Positions 13,107-22,258 of a DNA stretch of 64,000 bases are shown piece after piece (the first letter of the stretch is position 1; the number at the start of each line of letters is the position of its first letter). Made by a program: the position numbers and the translations under genes. The notes beneath the pieces are model-generated. The model saw nothing but the letters and a program-made list of their open reading frames with translations, was not told where the DNA came from and did no database searches. Source of the DNA: Streptomyces cinnabarinus (GTDB lineage: Bacteria > Actinomycetota > Actinomycetes > Streptomycetales > Streptomycetaceae); assembly GCF_027270315.1 (NCBI RefSeq), contig NZ_CP114413.1, positions 2,108,001-2,172,000 on the forward strand. The letters are read 5' to 3'.

Positions 13107-13609
13107 TGTTTTCCCGTAATCGGGACGACACCACGAGAGCGGAACAGTCGGAGGAATAATCCGACCGTTCACAGCGTCCTCGCTGTGTTATTTCAAAGGA
13201 ACCTCGTCCCGGTCGCGATGACCGGAGACGGGGTATCAACATATCTGGCGTTGATTTTTGGCACGCTGTTGAGTTCTCAAGGAACGGTCGCTTCCTTTGT
13301 ACTCACCCTCTCGGGCTTTCCTCCGGGCTTCCCTTCGGTGTCTCCGACTCTATCAGATCCTTTCGGTTCCGATTCCCGGTCGGCGGGATTTGTCTTTTGG
13401 CCTCTCGGCCTTTCGACATTCACCACGCTAGCCGATTCCCCGCTCAACTCATAATCGAGTCGCTGCGCTTCCGAATTCAGGCATGCAGGCACGCCAAATT
13501 CGTTCCCGCGAAGGGAAATCGTAGGTAGTGGGTTGGCCGCTCCGGCTGCTGGCGATTGCCGTACCCGGTTCAGCGGCTCGGGCTACGTTACGCGCCTCCC
13601 ATGGGCGCG
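13107..13609 (-). promoter_or_regulatory. rRNA operon leader and promoter region
   Basis: These 503 bases hold no gene. On the rRNA strand they contain the leader element TTGAGAACTCAACAGCGTGCC (13260-13280), whose core recurs in the ITS, and a short hairpin CACAGC...GCTGTG at 13171-13188 just before 16S. A possible -10 element TAGAGT lies at 13352-13347. Streptomyces rrn operons normally have several tandem promoters spread over 200-400 bp upstream of 16S. I cannot assign each one by eye, so the region is marked as a whole. It is AT-richer than its surroundings. Confidence 0.65.
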
Positions 13610-14260
13610 TCAACTTGAGCGGCGCCTAGGGGCATGGGCCCGATAGGGGCTCACGGTGGGGTCGTTGGAGATCCAGTAACGCCAGGGATGGGCGTCGCCG
13701 TCGCCCCCGTCTCCGGACACTCCGGTGCGTGGACCGTTCCGTACCTGGTCAGCGGGGACCGGGGTGCCGGTCAGCATCCTCAACGGGGTCTCTCCGGTGG
13801 AGCAGGCGTCCGTGCCGTCGAGGGCGCGGTCCACGCCGAGAGCGGTCGCCAGGCGGGCCGGGCCTTTGGCCAGTTCCTTGTCATTTCGGGCCGAGAGTCG
13901 ACGTTTACGCGCGAGCTCGGCGCCCTCCACGATCTCGCCGGCGCGCAGCAGGACCCCGCTCGCCGTGCCGTCGGGGCCGCACACCAGGTTCATGCAGTGC
14001 CACATGCCGTAGGTGAAGTAGACGTATACATGTCCGGGCGGACCGAACATCACGCTGTTGCGGGTCGTTCGGCCGCGATAGGCATGGGAGCCGGGGTCGT
14101 TCTGGCCGTCGTACGCCTCCACCTCCGTGAGGCGGAGGGAGATCGGACCGTCCGGGGTGGTCCGTACGAGGAGGCGGCCCAGGAGGTCGGGGGCTACTTC
14201 TAGGACGGGGCGGTCGAAGAAGTTCCTGGGGAGCGGCGTACGGTCGGGGGTCGCGATCAT
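13610..14260 (-). CDS. 3-methyladenine (methylpurine) DNA glycosylase, AAG/MPG family
   Basis: A 216-aa base-excision repair enzyme that removes alkylated purines. The active-site block LTEVEAYDG gives general base E48 and inserted Tyr Y50. H59 in DPGSHAYRG and Y81 in GHVYVYFTYGMWHCMN correspond to the substrate-binding His and Tyr of human AAG. The C-terminus is Arg-rich and short. The ATG at 14260 directly precedes MIATPDRTPLPRNFFDRPVLEVAPDLLG, where the family begins. It points toward the rRNA operon but is separated from it by the rrn promoter region. Confidence 0.94.
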   Translation of the reverse strand: MIATPDRTPLPRNFFDRPVLEVAPDLLGRLLVRTTPDGPISLRLTEVEAYDGQNDPGSHAYRGRTTRNSVMFGPPGHVYVYFTYGMWHCMNLVCGPDGTASGVLLRAGEIVEGAELARKRRLSARNDKELAKGPARLATALGVDRALDGTDACSTGETPLRMLTGTPVPADQVRNGPRTGVSGDGGDGDAHPWRYWISNDPTVSPYRAHAPRRRSS

Positions 14261-14403
14261 GCCGTCCGAGGGTAGTCCAGACGGGTGGCGGTCACGGGGT
14301 GGTCAGCGGCCCTTCCCCTTGCAAGGGTGAGGGCGCGGAACCGGCCACGTCCGGATCGCGTTTGTAGGGATCAAAGAGGCAGTGCAGTCGTAGAGGGAGA
14401 GTC

Positions 14404-15186
14404 ATGGGGTTCAAGAAGCTGCTCGCGAGTCTGGGTGCCGGCGGGGCTTCGGTCGAGACCGTGCTGACCGAGATCAACGTCGTTCCGGGCGGTGTGGTCC
14501 AGGGTGAGGTGCGGATCCAGGGCGGGTCCGTCAGCCAGCAGATCGAGGCGCTCTCGGTCGGGCTCCAGGCCAAGGTCGAGGTCGAGAGCGGCGAGGAGGA
14601 GTACAAGCAGGACATCGAGTTCACCAAGGTGCGGCTCGGCGGCGCCTTCGAGCTCCAGGCCAACGCCGTGCACGCGGTGCCGTTCGGGCTTGAGATCCCG
14701 TGGGAGACGCCGGTCACGACGATCGACGGGCAGACGCTGCGCGGGATGCACATCGGTGTGACCACCGAGCTGGAGATCGCGCGTGCGGTGGACTCCGGTG
14801 ACCTGGACCCGATCAATGTGCACCCGCTGCCGGCGCAGAAGGCGATCCTGGACGCGTTCATCCAGCTGGGCTTCCGCTTCAAGAGCGCGGACATGGAGCG
14901 CGGGCTGATCCGCGGTACGCGCCAGAAGCTGCCGTTCTACCAGGAGATCGAGTTCTTCCCGCCGCAGCAGTACCGCGGGATCAACCAGGTCGAGCTGAGC
15001 TTCGTGGCGGACCAGAACGCGATGGACGTCGTGCTGGAGATGGACAAGAAGCCGGGTCTGTTCAGCGAGGGCAGCGACACCTTCCGCTCCTTCCAGGTGG
15101 GCCTGAACGACTTCCAGGGCACCGACTGGGCGGCGTACCTCAACCAGTGGCTGTCCGAAGTCGGCAGCAAGCGCAACTGGTTCTAG
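14404..15186 (+). CDS. Spo0M-family sporulation control protein
   Basis: A 260-aa soluble protein of the Spo0M family, whose fold is arrestin-like. Family sequence starts at the first residue (MGFKKLLASLGAGGASVETVL). It contains the beta-rich VVPGGVVQGEVRIQGG block and the FQGTDWAAYLNQWLSEVG C-terminus. In Bacillus, Spo0M affects sporulation and cell division; in Streptomyces it is linked to differentiation. GGGAGAG lies upstream of ATG 14404. The gene is followed 41 bases later by the PEBP-family gene on the same strand, so the two may be co-transcribed and end at the terminator near 15800. Confidence 0.9.
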   Translation: MGFKKLLASLGAGGASVETVLTEINVVPGGVVQGEVRIQGGSVSQQIEALSVGLQAKVEVESGEEEYKQDIEFTKVRLGGAFELQANAVHAVPFGLEIPWETPVTTIDGQTLRGMHIGVTTELEIARAVDSGDLDPINVHPLPAQKAILDAFIQLGFRFKSADMERGLIRGTRQKLPFYQEIEFFPPQQYRGINQVELSFVADQNAMDVVLEMDKKPGLFSEGSDTFRSFQVGLNDFQGTDWAAYLNQWLSEVGSKRNWF

Positions 15187-15227
15187 GCTCGGAATCCACT
15201 GAACGATCCCGATCAGGAGGTACCGAG

Positions 15228-15767
15228 GTGACCGAGCTCAAGAGGCGGCCGCTCCCCCACGACTTCCATCCGCCCGTGCCGTCGTTCACGGTCACGAGTG
15301 AGGACGTCTCGGAGGGCGCGACCCTCAAGGACGCTCAGGTCTACGCGGCCGGGAACACCTCGCCGCAGCTGCGGTGGGAGGGCTTCCCGCCGGGGACCAA
15401 GAGCTTCGCCGTGACCTGCTACGACCCGGACGCCCCTACGGGCAGCGGGTTCTGGCACTGGGTCCTGTTCGACATCCCGGCCTCGGTGACCGAGCTGCCG
15501 GTGGGTGCGGGCAGCGGCAAGTTCGAGGGGCTGCCGGAGGGTGCGGTGCAGGCGCGCAACGACTACGGGTCGAAGGACTTCGGTGGTGCGGCGCCGCCCG
15601 CCGGGGACGGTCCGCACCGCTATGTGTTCACGGTGTACGCCGTGGACCAGGACAGGCTCGGTCCGGACTCGGACGCCTCGCCGGCGGTGGTCGGATTCAA
15701 TCTGCGATTCCACGCGCTGGCGCGCGCCCAGCTCATCGGTGAGTACGAAGTGCCCGCCGAAGCCTGA
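15228..15767 (+). CDS. YbhB/YbcL-type PEBP (Raf kinase inhibitor-like) protein
   Basis: A 179-aa protein of the phosphatidylethanolamine-binding fold. The family anion-binding motif CYDPDAPTGSGFWHWVLFDIP and the second motif GPHRYVFTVYAVD are clear. Bacterial members bind small anions or phosphorylated ligands; their biological role is poorly known. The GTG start at 15228 is supported by AGGAGG seven bases upstream. Upstream codons in the same frame are the end of Spo0M. No signal peptide is seen, so it is probably cytoplasmic. It is followed by a textbook intrinsic terminator. Confidence 0.92.
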   Translation: MTELKRRPLPHDFHPPVPSFTVTSEDVSEGATLKDAQVYAAGNTSPQLRWEGFPPGTKSFAVTCYDPDAPTGSGFWHWVLFDIPASVTELPVGAGSGKFEGLPEGAVQARNDYGSKDFGGAAPPAGDGPHRYVFTVYAVDQDRLGPDSDASPAVVGFNLRFHALARAQLIGEYEVPAEA

Positions 15768-15783
15768 CGTTCATTGAACGTTT

Positions 15784-15830
15784 GCCCGCCCCCGGTCATG
15801 GAAGTGATCAGGGGCGGGCATTTTTTATTT
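15784..15830 (+). terminator. Intrinsic terminator
   Basis: A hairpin with GCCCGCCCC and GGGGCGGGC arms and inner GGTCA/TGATC pairing, followed by ATTTTTTATTT. This is one of the few classical T-tract terminators in the window. It ends the Spo0M-PEBP unit. Confidence 0.93.
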
Positions 15831-15913
15831 CGTTGTCCATCTCGGCGTGCCCGGCCAGAGTTGATCCCAGCCCGCCAGGGGGTGGGCCGCTGCACATAGG
15901 AGGTGGGCTGGTC

Positions 15914-16420
15914 ATGCGGGACACGCTGGTACTGAACGCGAGCTTTGAGCCGCTGTCGACGGTGACTTTGAACCGAGCCGTCGTTCTGGTGCTTCAGGAC
16001 AAGGCCGTCGTCGAGCAGTCCCACCCCGAACTGCGTATGCGCGGAGCCGCGGTCGATATACCGGCGCCCCGGGTGATCAGGTTGTGCAGGTACGTACGGG
16101 TGCCGTTCCGAAGACGAGCGCCGTGGTCGAGGCGGGGTGTGCTGGTCAGGGACCGGCACCGGTGCGCGTACTGCGGTCGTCGGGCGACGACCGTGGACCA
16201 TGTGGTGCCGCGGTCGCAGGGTGGTCAGGACACCTGGTTGAACACGGTGGCCTCTTGTGCGGAGGACAATCACCGCAAAGCGAATCGGACGCCTGTTGAG
16301 GCGGGGATGCCGTTGCTGCGGGAGCCGTTTGAGCCGACGCCGGCTGATGCGATGTTGCTGTCGTTGGGCGCGGAGGAGTTTTCTGCGCTGCCTGATTGGT
16401 TGGCTCGGGACGCGGCCTAG
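15914..16420 (+). CDS. HNH endonuclease-like protein
   Basis: A 168-aa protein. The N-terminal ~75 residues (TLVLNASFEPLSTVTLNRAVVLVLQDKAVV) are the domain typical of the actinobacterial HNH family. The HNH core follows at 84-126: C84-x2-C87, D95-H96, N110 and N119-H120. The second half of the usual zinc site is incomplete because the family CxxCN is C115-A-E-D-N here, so C118 is replaced by Asp. AGGAGG is ten bases upstream of ATG 15914. Such genes are widespread and single in actinobacteria, which suggests a housekeeping nuclease role rather than defence. The substrate is unknown. Confidence 0.88.
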   Translation: MRDTLVLNASFEPLSTVTLNRAVVLVLQDKAVVEQSHPELRMRGAAVDIPAPRVIRLCRYVRVPFRRRAPWSRRGVLVRDRHRCAYCGRRATTVDHVVPRSQGGQDTWLNTVASCAEDNHRKANRTPVEAGMPLLREPFEPTPADAMLLSLGAEEFSALPDWLARDAA

Positions 16421-16456
16421 GCTTGTCGCGCAGTTCCCCGCGCCTCTGAGGAAGTT

Positions 16457-16485
16457 GGGGTCCGCCTTCTTGGAAGGCGGACCCC
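16457..16485. terminator. Bidirectional hairpin terminator
   Basis: GGGGTCCGCCTTC...GAAGGCGGACCCC is a near-perfect hairpin with a three-base loop, placed between the converging HNH and SPFH genes. It has no strong T-run. Confidence 0.75.
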
Positions 16486-16495
16486 GTTGTCGTAA

Positions 16496-17437
16496 CTAGT
16501 CGATGCTCGGCTTCTCCCGGCGCTCTGTGCCGGAGTTGCCGCCGCCTCCCGAACCGCCGCCCAGGGGGCCGAAGTTGCCCATCGCGCCGGAGAGGCCCTT
16601 GAGGGCGTCGCCGATTTCGCTGGGGACGATCCAGAGCTTGTTGGCGTCGCCCTCGGCGATCTTGGGGAGCATCTGGAGGTACTGGTAGGAGAGGAGCTTC
16701 TGGTCCGGGTCGCCTGCGTGGATCGCCTCGAAGACCGTGCGGACCGCCTGGGCCTCGCCCTCGGCGCGCAGGGCCGCTGCCTTGGCCTCGCCCTCGGCGC
16801 GCAGGATCTGGGACTGCTTCTCGCCCTCGGCGGTGAGGATGGCCGCCTGGCGCGTACCTTCCGCCGTGAGGATCGCGGCGCGCTTGTCGCGGTCGGCGCG
16901 CATCTGCTTCTCCATCGAGTCCTGGATGGAGGTGGGCGGTTCGATCGCCTTGAGTTCGACTCGGTTGACGCGGATGCCCCACTTGCCCGTCGCCTCGTCG
17001 AGGACGCCGCGCAGGGCCGCGTTGATCTCCTCGCGGGAGGTCAGGGTGCGCTCCAGGTCCATGCCGCCGATGATGTTGCGGAGCGTGGTGACCGTGAGCT
17101 GCTCGATCGCCTGGATGTAGCTGGCGACTTCGTAGGTGGCGGCGCGGGCGTCGGTCACCTGGTAGTAGATGACCGTGTCGATGTTCACGACCAGGTTGTC
17201 CTGGGTGATCACCGGCTGGGGCGGGAAGGGCACGACCTGCTCGCGCAGGTCGATGCGGTTGCGGATGGTGTCGATGAACGGGACCACGATGTTGAGGCCC
17301 GCGTTGAGAGTCCGCGTGTAGCGGCCGAAGCGCTCGACGATGGCCGCGCTCGCCTGCGGGATGACCTGGATCGTCTTGATCAGGGCGATGAAGACCAACA
17401 CCACCAGAATGATCAGGACGATGATGACCGGTTCCAT
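16496..17437 (-). CDS. SPFH/band-7 (stomatin/prohibitin-like) membrane protein
   Basis: A 313-aa protein with one N-terminal membrane anchor (about residues 2-24, VIIVLIILVVLVFIALI), then an SPFH domain (IPQASAAIVERFGRYTRTLNAGLNIVVPFID), a heptad-rich Ala/Glu region (ILTAEGEKQSQILRAEGEAKAAALRAEGEAQ) and a Gly-rich, charged C-terminus. SPFH proteins form membrane scaffolds and commonly partner with NfeD proteins; an NfeD-like gene lies directly upstream. ATG 17437 has GGGGA upstream and removes 39 implausible leading codons. It is likely co-transcribed with the NfeD gene despite the 132-base gap. Confidence 0.92.
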   Translation of the reverse strand: MEPVIIVLIILVVLVFIALIKTIQVIPQASAAIVERFGRYTRTLNAGLNIVVPFIDTIRNRIDLREQVVPFPPQPVITQDNLVVNIDTVIYYQVTDARAATYEVASYIQAIEQLTVTTLRNIIGGMDLERTLTSREEINAALRGVLDEATGKWGIRVNRVELKAIEPPTSIQDSMEKQMRADRDKRAAILTAEGTRQAAILTAEGEKQSQILRAEGEAKAAALRAEGEAQAVRTVFEAIHAGDPDQKLLSYQYLQMLPKIAEGDANKLWIVPSEIGDALKGLSGAMGNFGPLGGGSGGGGNSGTERREKPSID

Positions 17438-17569
17438 CGTCGTTCCCCGTACCCCTTCTCCGCTGCGGCAACTTCGGCAGATCTTATGCTTGTTGAAGAT
17501 CTTGCCGGTCGAGTCTGACAGACCGTCGTGCGCCTCGGGGGCTGTTCCCCCCACTTACGTCGTGCGAGG

Positions 17570-18022
17570 TCACATGACGATCGCCGTGGCCCCTTCGATG
17601 TCCACCACGTCCACTGCCTGCCCCACTTCATATGCCTGGCCGCCGTCGAGGGCACGGGCCGACCAGACCTCCCCGGCGAGCTTGATCCGGCCGCCTGAGG
17701 CGTCCACCCGCTCCAGGACGACCGCCTGCTTGCCCTTCAACGCCTCGACCCCGGAGACGAGTTGGGGCCGCTGGGCGCGGTGCCGGGCGGCGAGGGGGCG
17801 TACGGCGAGGATCAGCGCGACCGAGACGGCGGCGAAGACCAGGACCTGAATGACGATTCCGGCACCGAGTCCGGCCACGCCCGCGGCGGCCAGGGCGCCG
17901 ACTGCGAGCATGCCGAGTTCGGGCATCGCGGTGATGACGAGCGGGATTCCGAGTGCGGCCGCGCCGATGAGCCACCACACCCATGCGTCGATGTCGTTCA
18001 CATGGTCATGGTAGGACCGCAC
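17570..18022 (-). CDS. NfeD-like membrane protein
   Basis: About 150 aa with two to three N-terminal membrane helices (WVWWLIGAAALGIPLVITAM, LGAGIVIQVLVFAAVSVALIL) followed by an OB-fold NfeD C-terminal domain (ALKGKQAVVLERVDASGGRIKLAGEVWSARAL). It lacks the protease domain, so it is a short-type NfeD. Partner of the SPFH protein encoded next. GTG 18022 is preceded by a weak GGCAGG. An alternative GTG at 18001 would begin with NDIDAWVWWL, where the conserved sequence starts. I cannot separate the two. Confidence 0.85.
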   Translation of the reverse strand: MRSYHDHVNDIDAWVWWLIGAAALGIPLVITAMPELGMLAVGALAAAGVAGLGAGIVIQVLVFAAVSVALILAVRPLAARHRAQRPQLVSGVEALKGKQAVVLERVDASGGRIKLAGEVWSARALDGGQAYEVGQAVDVVDIEGATAIVM

Positions 18023-18055
18023 AACCTGCCTGGGACAGGGCGCACTTCGGGTGGA

Positions 18056-18847
<792 letters not shown>

Positions 18848-18997
18848 GAGCGCGTTGTCTCCCCTTGCAGTGTGACCGGTCTCGGCGTCTCGGTGGTCGC
18901 GTGCGCGTCGGGGCGCACGCATGGGCGCACCCCTCCACGAAATCTACGCCACCGGTCGGGCGCTTCATTCCATCGGTCCGGTCCTTAGGGTGGAGGC

Positions 18998-19786
18998 ATG
19001 CTCTCGGAACCGCGTTCAGGACGCCTCGCCGCTTGGGGAAACGCCCTTTTGGCCGGACTTGTGTCGCCGGATGACTGTGTGCACGCGATCGTCGGCGCTG
19101 ATGCCGTGCACCGGGTGGAGGGACTGCCGGGCGAGTCCGGGCCGGTGGGGCTCACGTTGGGGCTCGGGCGGCTGCGGGCGCTCGGCGTGACAGGGCTGCG
19201 GGTCGCGTTGCCGGCGCCGGGGCATCCGCTGGGGCTGAGCGGGCCGCCGGAGTTCAATGCGCGGGCGATGGAGGCGGAGGAGGCCGTCGTCTGCCATGGG
19301 GCCGCGCTCGGGTTGGTGCCCGAGGTGTACTCGGCCGGGCCCGAGGGTGATGAGCATGTCGAGGTCGTCTGGCATGCGCTGCCGGTGCGGGAGGCGCCGC
19401 CCGCGGATGTGCCGTCGCTCGGGGAGGCTGAGCGGGAACTGGCGGAGGCCCTGCGGGAGGCGACCGAGGTGTTGTCCCGGTTGGATGTGGCCGGGTCGGG
19501 GCCGGTGGCCGAGGCGGCGATCGACGCGTACCGGGCGCGGGCCGAGCGGGGGCGGGAGGTGCTGGCGCCGGGGTATCCGCCTCGGGCGGTGCGGGTGCTG
19601 GAGTTGGCGCAGCGGGTGGGGATGCTGGTGTCGCTGGCGTCCGAGAACGGGCATGGGGCCGCGGTGACGTCCGGCGAGATGGCGGCGCGGGCCTCCGCGC
19701 TGCGGCCGGTGGAGCGGACGGCTCGGCGGGCGCAGGTGGCTGCGTACAACGCGTATGTGGAGGAAGGGGAGCGGGGGGTTCGTTGA
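18998..19786 (+). CDS. Conserved actinobacterial hypothetical protein
   Basis: A 262-aa soluble protein rich in Ala, Gly and Glu. It starts MLSEPRSGRLAAWGNALLAGLVSPDDCVHAIVG. The middle part (GLGRLRALGVTGLRVALPAPGHPLGLSGPPEFNARAMEAEEAVV) looks like an alpha/beta domain. The second half is helical (LGEAERELAEALREATEVLSRLDVAG, ERTARRAQVAAYNAYVEEGERG). No motif I recognise and no signal peptide. It is preserved near chpE in relatives as far as I recall. It converges on chpE with a strong hairpin in between. Function unknown. Confidence 0.8.
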   Translation: MLSEPRSGRLAAWGNALLAGLVSPDDCVHAIVGADAVHRVEGLPGESGPVGLTLGLGRLRALGVTGLRVALPAPGHPLGLSGPPEFNARAMEAEEAVVCHGAALGLVPEVYSAGPEGDEHVEVVWHALPVREAPPADVPSLGEAERELAEALREATEVLSRLDVAGSGPVAEAAIDAYRARAERGREVLAPGYPPRAVRVLELAQRVGMLVSLASENGHGAAVTSGEMAARASALRPVERTARRAQVAAYNAYVEEGERGVR

Positions 19787-19828
19787 ACTTCGGTGCCAGG
19801 TGACCGGAGTCGGCGTGAACGTGCCTGA

Positions 19829-19858
19829 CCGGCCTCCCGGGTGAACCCGGGAGGCCGG
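19829..19858. terminator. Hairpin terminator before chpE end
   Basis: CCGGCCTCCCGGG...CCCGGGAGGCCGG, a perfect 13-bp stem with a four-base loop (TGAA). It lies between two converging genes and can terminate both. Confidence 0.8.
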
Positions 19859-19878
19859 AAGTCGTAGAGCGACCTGGG

Positions 19879-20121
19879 TCAGTGGTTGACGCCCAGGTTG
19901 CCGAAGGCCGGGTTCAGGATGCCCACGACGTTCACGCTGTTGCCGACCGCGTTGACCGGGACGTGGATCGGGGCCTGGACGAGGTTGCCCGAGACGACAC
20001 CCGGCGAGCCGACGGCCTGGCCGTCGGCGTGCGCGTCGGTGGCGGAGGCCATCCCGGCACCGGCGGCGATCAGTCCGCCGGCCACCATCGTCACAGCCGC
20101 TGCCTTCTTCAGGTTCTTCAC
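19879..20121 (-). CDS. chpE: Short chaplin, ChpE type
   Basis: An 80-aa secreted protein. A signal peptide of about 27 residues (MKNLKKAAAVTMVAGGLIAAGAGMASA) is followed by one chaplin domain (SPGVVSGNLVQAPIHVPVNAVGNSVNVVGILNPAFGN). Chaplins are amyloid-forming hydrophobic proteins that coat aerial hyphae and lower surface tension. Most chaplins have two conserved Cys residues; this one has none, the known trait of ChpE. The GTG at 20121 is preceded by GGAGGG eight bases away. Being short, it should be secreted and work by assembling with other chaplins at the cell surface. Regulation by developmental genes is expected from the family but not visible in the sequence. Confidence 0.95.
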   Translation of the reverse strand: MKNLKKAAAVTMVAGGLIAAGAGMASATDAHADGQAVGSPGVVSGNLVQAPIHVPVNAVGNSVNVVGILNPAFGNLGVNH

Positions 20122-20278
20122 TTTCTGAGCCCTCCCTAGCGTCTGCCGCGGCACTCGCCGCAGCACGCACTGGAGAACGCCGGAGATCCGCGGAGGATGC
20201 GCCATCCGGGGGACATTCCCACGACGGTATGAATCTCAGTCCGGAGCGGAACCCTCCGTATTGCCGAGCGCTTCGCTC

Positions 20279-20920
20279 TTATCCGGCCATACCGTGCCGC
20301 ACCGCCCACAGCGCCGCCTGGGTGCGGTCCGCCAGGTCGAGCTTCATCAGGATGTTCGAGACATGGGTCTTCACCGTCTTCTCGGAGAGGACCAGCGCGC
20401 GGGCGATCTCCCGGTTGGAGCGGCCGTCGGCTATCAGCCCGAGCACCTCGCGCTCCCGCTCGGTCAGCGAACCGGCTCTGCCCTGGCTGGGCCCCGACTC
20501 CTCCTGGGACAGCAGCGCGCCCGCGACCTCGGGCTGGAGCAGGATGTGCCCGGCGTGCACGGAGCGGATGGCACCGGCCAGGGCGTCCGGGTCGACGTCC
20601 TTGTAGACGTAACCGGCGGCGCCCGCGCGCAGGGCCGGGACGACGGTGCGCTGTTCGGTGAAGCTGGTGACGATCAGCACCCGCGCGGGGTTGTTCAGCT
20701 CGCGGAGCCTGCGCAGGGCGTCGACGCCGTCCATGCCGGGCATCTTGATGTCCATCAGCACGACGTCCGGCTTGAGTTCCTCGGTGCGGGCGACTCCCTC
20801 CGTGCCGTCGGCCGCCTCGCCCACCACCTCGATGTCGTCCTGCACTTCGAGGAAGGTGCGCAGGCCCCGGCGGACGACCTGGTGGTCGTCGACGAGCAGC
20901 ACCTTGATCGGGTCAGCCAC
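20279..20920 (-). CDS. NarL/LuxR-family response regulator
   Basis: A 213-aa two-component regulator. The receiver domain (1-120) has acidic pocket D11/D12, phospho-acceptor D57 (VVLMDIKMPGMDG), T/S switch in VTSF and K107 in YVYKD. The DNA-binding LuxR HTH is at about 150-207 (LTEREREVLGLIADGRSNREIARALVLSEKTVKTHVSNI). The GTG start at 20920 overlaps the upstream kinase gene by eight bases, so the two form a cognate pair. Its target genes are unknown; the next gene downstream, chpE, is 157 bases away on the same strand, and whether it is a target cannot be told. Confidence 0.95.
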   Translation of the reverse strand: MADPIKVLLVDDHQVVRRGLRTFLEVQDDIEVVGEAADGTEGVARTEELKPDVVLMDIKMPGMDGVDALRRLRELNNPARVLIVTSFTEQRTVVPALRAGAAGYVYKDVDPDALAGAIRSVHAGHILLQPEVAGALLSQEESGPSQGRAGSLTEREREVLGLIADGRSNREIARALVLSEKTVKTHVSNILMKLDLADRTQAALWAVRHGMAG

Positions 20921-22058
20921 CGGGAACCTCCATCTCGATCGTGGTGCCCTTGCCGGGCGCCGATTCCACGGTCAGTGTGCCGCCGACCCCGTCGGCCCGG
21001 TCCCGCATGGAGACGAGGCCGAGATGGCGTCCGGCGCGGCGCACGGTCTTCGGGTCGAAGCCGCAGCCGTTGTCCATGACCCGCAGCACGGCTCCGGTGC
21101 CGCTGCGGTGCAGGGCCACGTCGACGGCGTCCGCGCCGGAGTGGCGCAGCGCGTTGTGCAGGGCCTCCTGGGCGACGCGCAGCAGGGCTTCCTCCTGGGC
21201 TGCGGGCAGCGCCCGCACTCCCCGGCCGTCGAAGGACACGCGCGCGCCGTGGGCGCGGTCGAGGACCTGGACGTGGGTGCGCAGGGTGGCGACCAGACCG
21301 TCCTCGTCGAGAGCCGCGGGGCGCAGCTCGACGACGGCGGCGCGCAGTTCGTCCGCGGCCTCCGCGGCGAGCACCGCGACCTGCTGGAGCTCGCCCTTGG
21401 CGCGGGACGGGTCGCGGTCGACGAGGGCGGCGGCGGCCTGTGCGGTCAGGCGCAGCGAGAACAGCTTCTGGCTGACCGCGTCGTGCAGTTCATGGGCCAG
21501 CCGGGAGCGCTCCTCGGCGATGGTCAGCTCCCGGCTGCGCTCGTACAGGCGGGCGTTGGTCAGGGCGATGGCCGCGTGCTGGGCGAGGAGCGCGAGCAGC
21601 TCCTCGTCCTGCTGGTCGAAGCCGCAGGTGCCTTCCGGCTTGGAGCAGTTCTTGTTGGCGAGGAACAGCGCGCCGATGATCTCGTCGCCGTCGCGGATCG
21701 GCAGGCCCAGGAAGTCGGACATCTCGGGGTGGGCCGACGGCCAGCCCTCGAAGCGGGGGTCCTTGCGGACGTCGGCGAGCCGCTCGGGCCTGGCCTCGTG
21801 GAGCATGGCCGCGAGGATGCCGTGCTGGCGCGGGAGCGGACCGATGGCCTTCCACTGCTCGTCGCTGACACCGTCGACCACGAACTGGGCGAAGCCGCCG
21901 TGGTCGTCCGGGACGCCGAGGGCGGCGTACTGCGCGTCAAGCAGCTCGCGGGCCGAGGCGACGATCGTCTTGAGGACGTCGCGCACCTCCAGATGCCTGC
22001 TCATGGCCAGCAGCGCGGAGCTCACCGCCGCCAGACCGGACCCTCGATCTTGATTCAT
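20913..22058 (-). CDS. GAF-domain sensor histidine kinase (HisKA_3/NarL-type)
   Basis: A 381-aa cytoplasmic kinase without membrane helices. A GAF domain spans about residues 18-172 (LLDAQYAALGVPDDHGGFAQFVVDG, LGLPIRDGDEIIGALFLANK). The dimerisation/phosphotransfer helix contains ERSRLAHELHDAVSQKLFSL with H192 as the likely phospho-acceptor. The HATPase domain includes QEALHNALRHSGA (N302), DNGCGF (329-334) and HLGLVSMRDRA. The single Cys in the NKNCSKPEGTCGF segment gives two nearby Cys residues (138, 145) that could sense redox state or bind a cofactor; this is speculation. It pairs with the regulator gene it overlaps. Confidence 0.93.
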   Translation of the reverse strand: MNQDRGSGLAAVSSALLAMSRHLEVRDVLKTIVASARELLDAQYAALGVPDDHGGFAQFVVDGVSDEQWKAIGPLPRQHGILAAMLHEARPERLADVRKDPRFEGWPSAHPEMSDFLGLPIRDGDEIIGALFLANKNCSKPEGTCGFDQQDEELLALLAQHAAIALTNARLYERSRELTIAEERSRLAHELHDAVSQKLFSLRLTAQAAAALVDRDPSRAKGELQQVAVLAAEAADELRAAVVELRPAALDEDGLVATLRTHVQVLDRAHGARVSFDGRGVRALPAAQEEALLRVAQEALHNALRHSGADAVDVALHRSGTGAVLRVMDNGCGFDPKTVRRAGRHLGLVSMRDRADGVGGTLTVESAPGKGTTIEMEVPGG

Positions 22059-22258
22059 GTGCTCACGGTACCGGCGGGGTGTGACAGCGCGGATCGGACC
22101 TGTGGCCGCCCCCGCCTAGGCCCGTGGGCCTAGGGCTGAGGTCCCCGGGCGCAGGCCCCCCGCCGAAGGGACCCGGCGCTTCGGGACTCCCGTCCGAGGC
22201 GGGGCCGGCGGGCCCGTTCCTACGTTGAAGGCACATCGAGGACGAGGGAGAACGTGTC

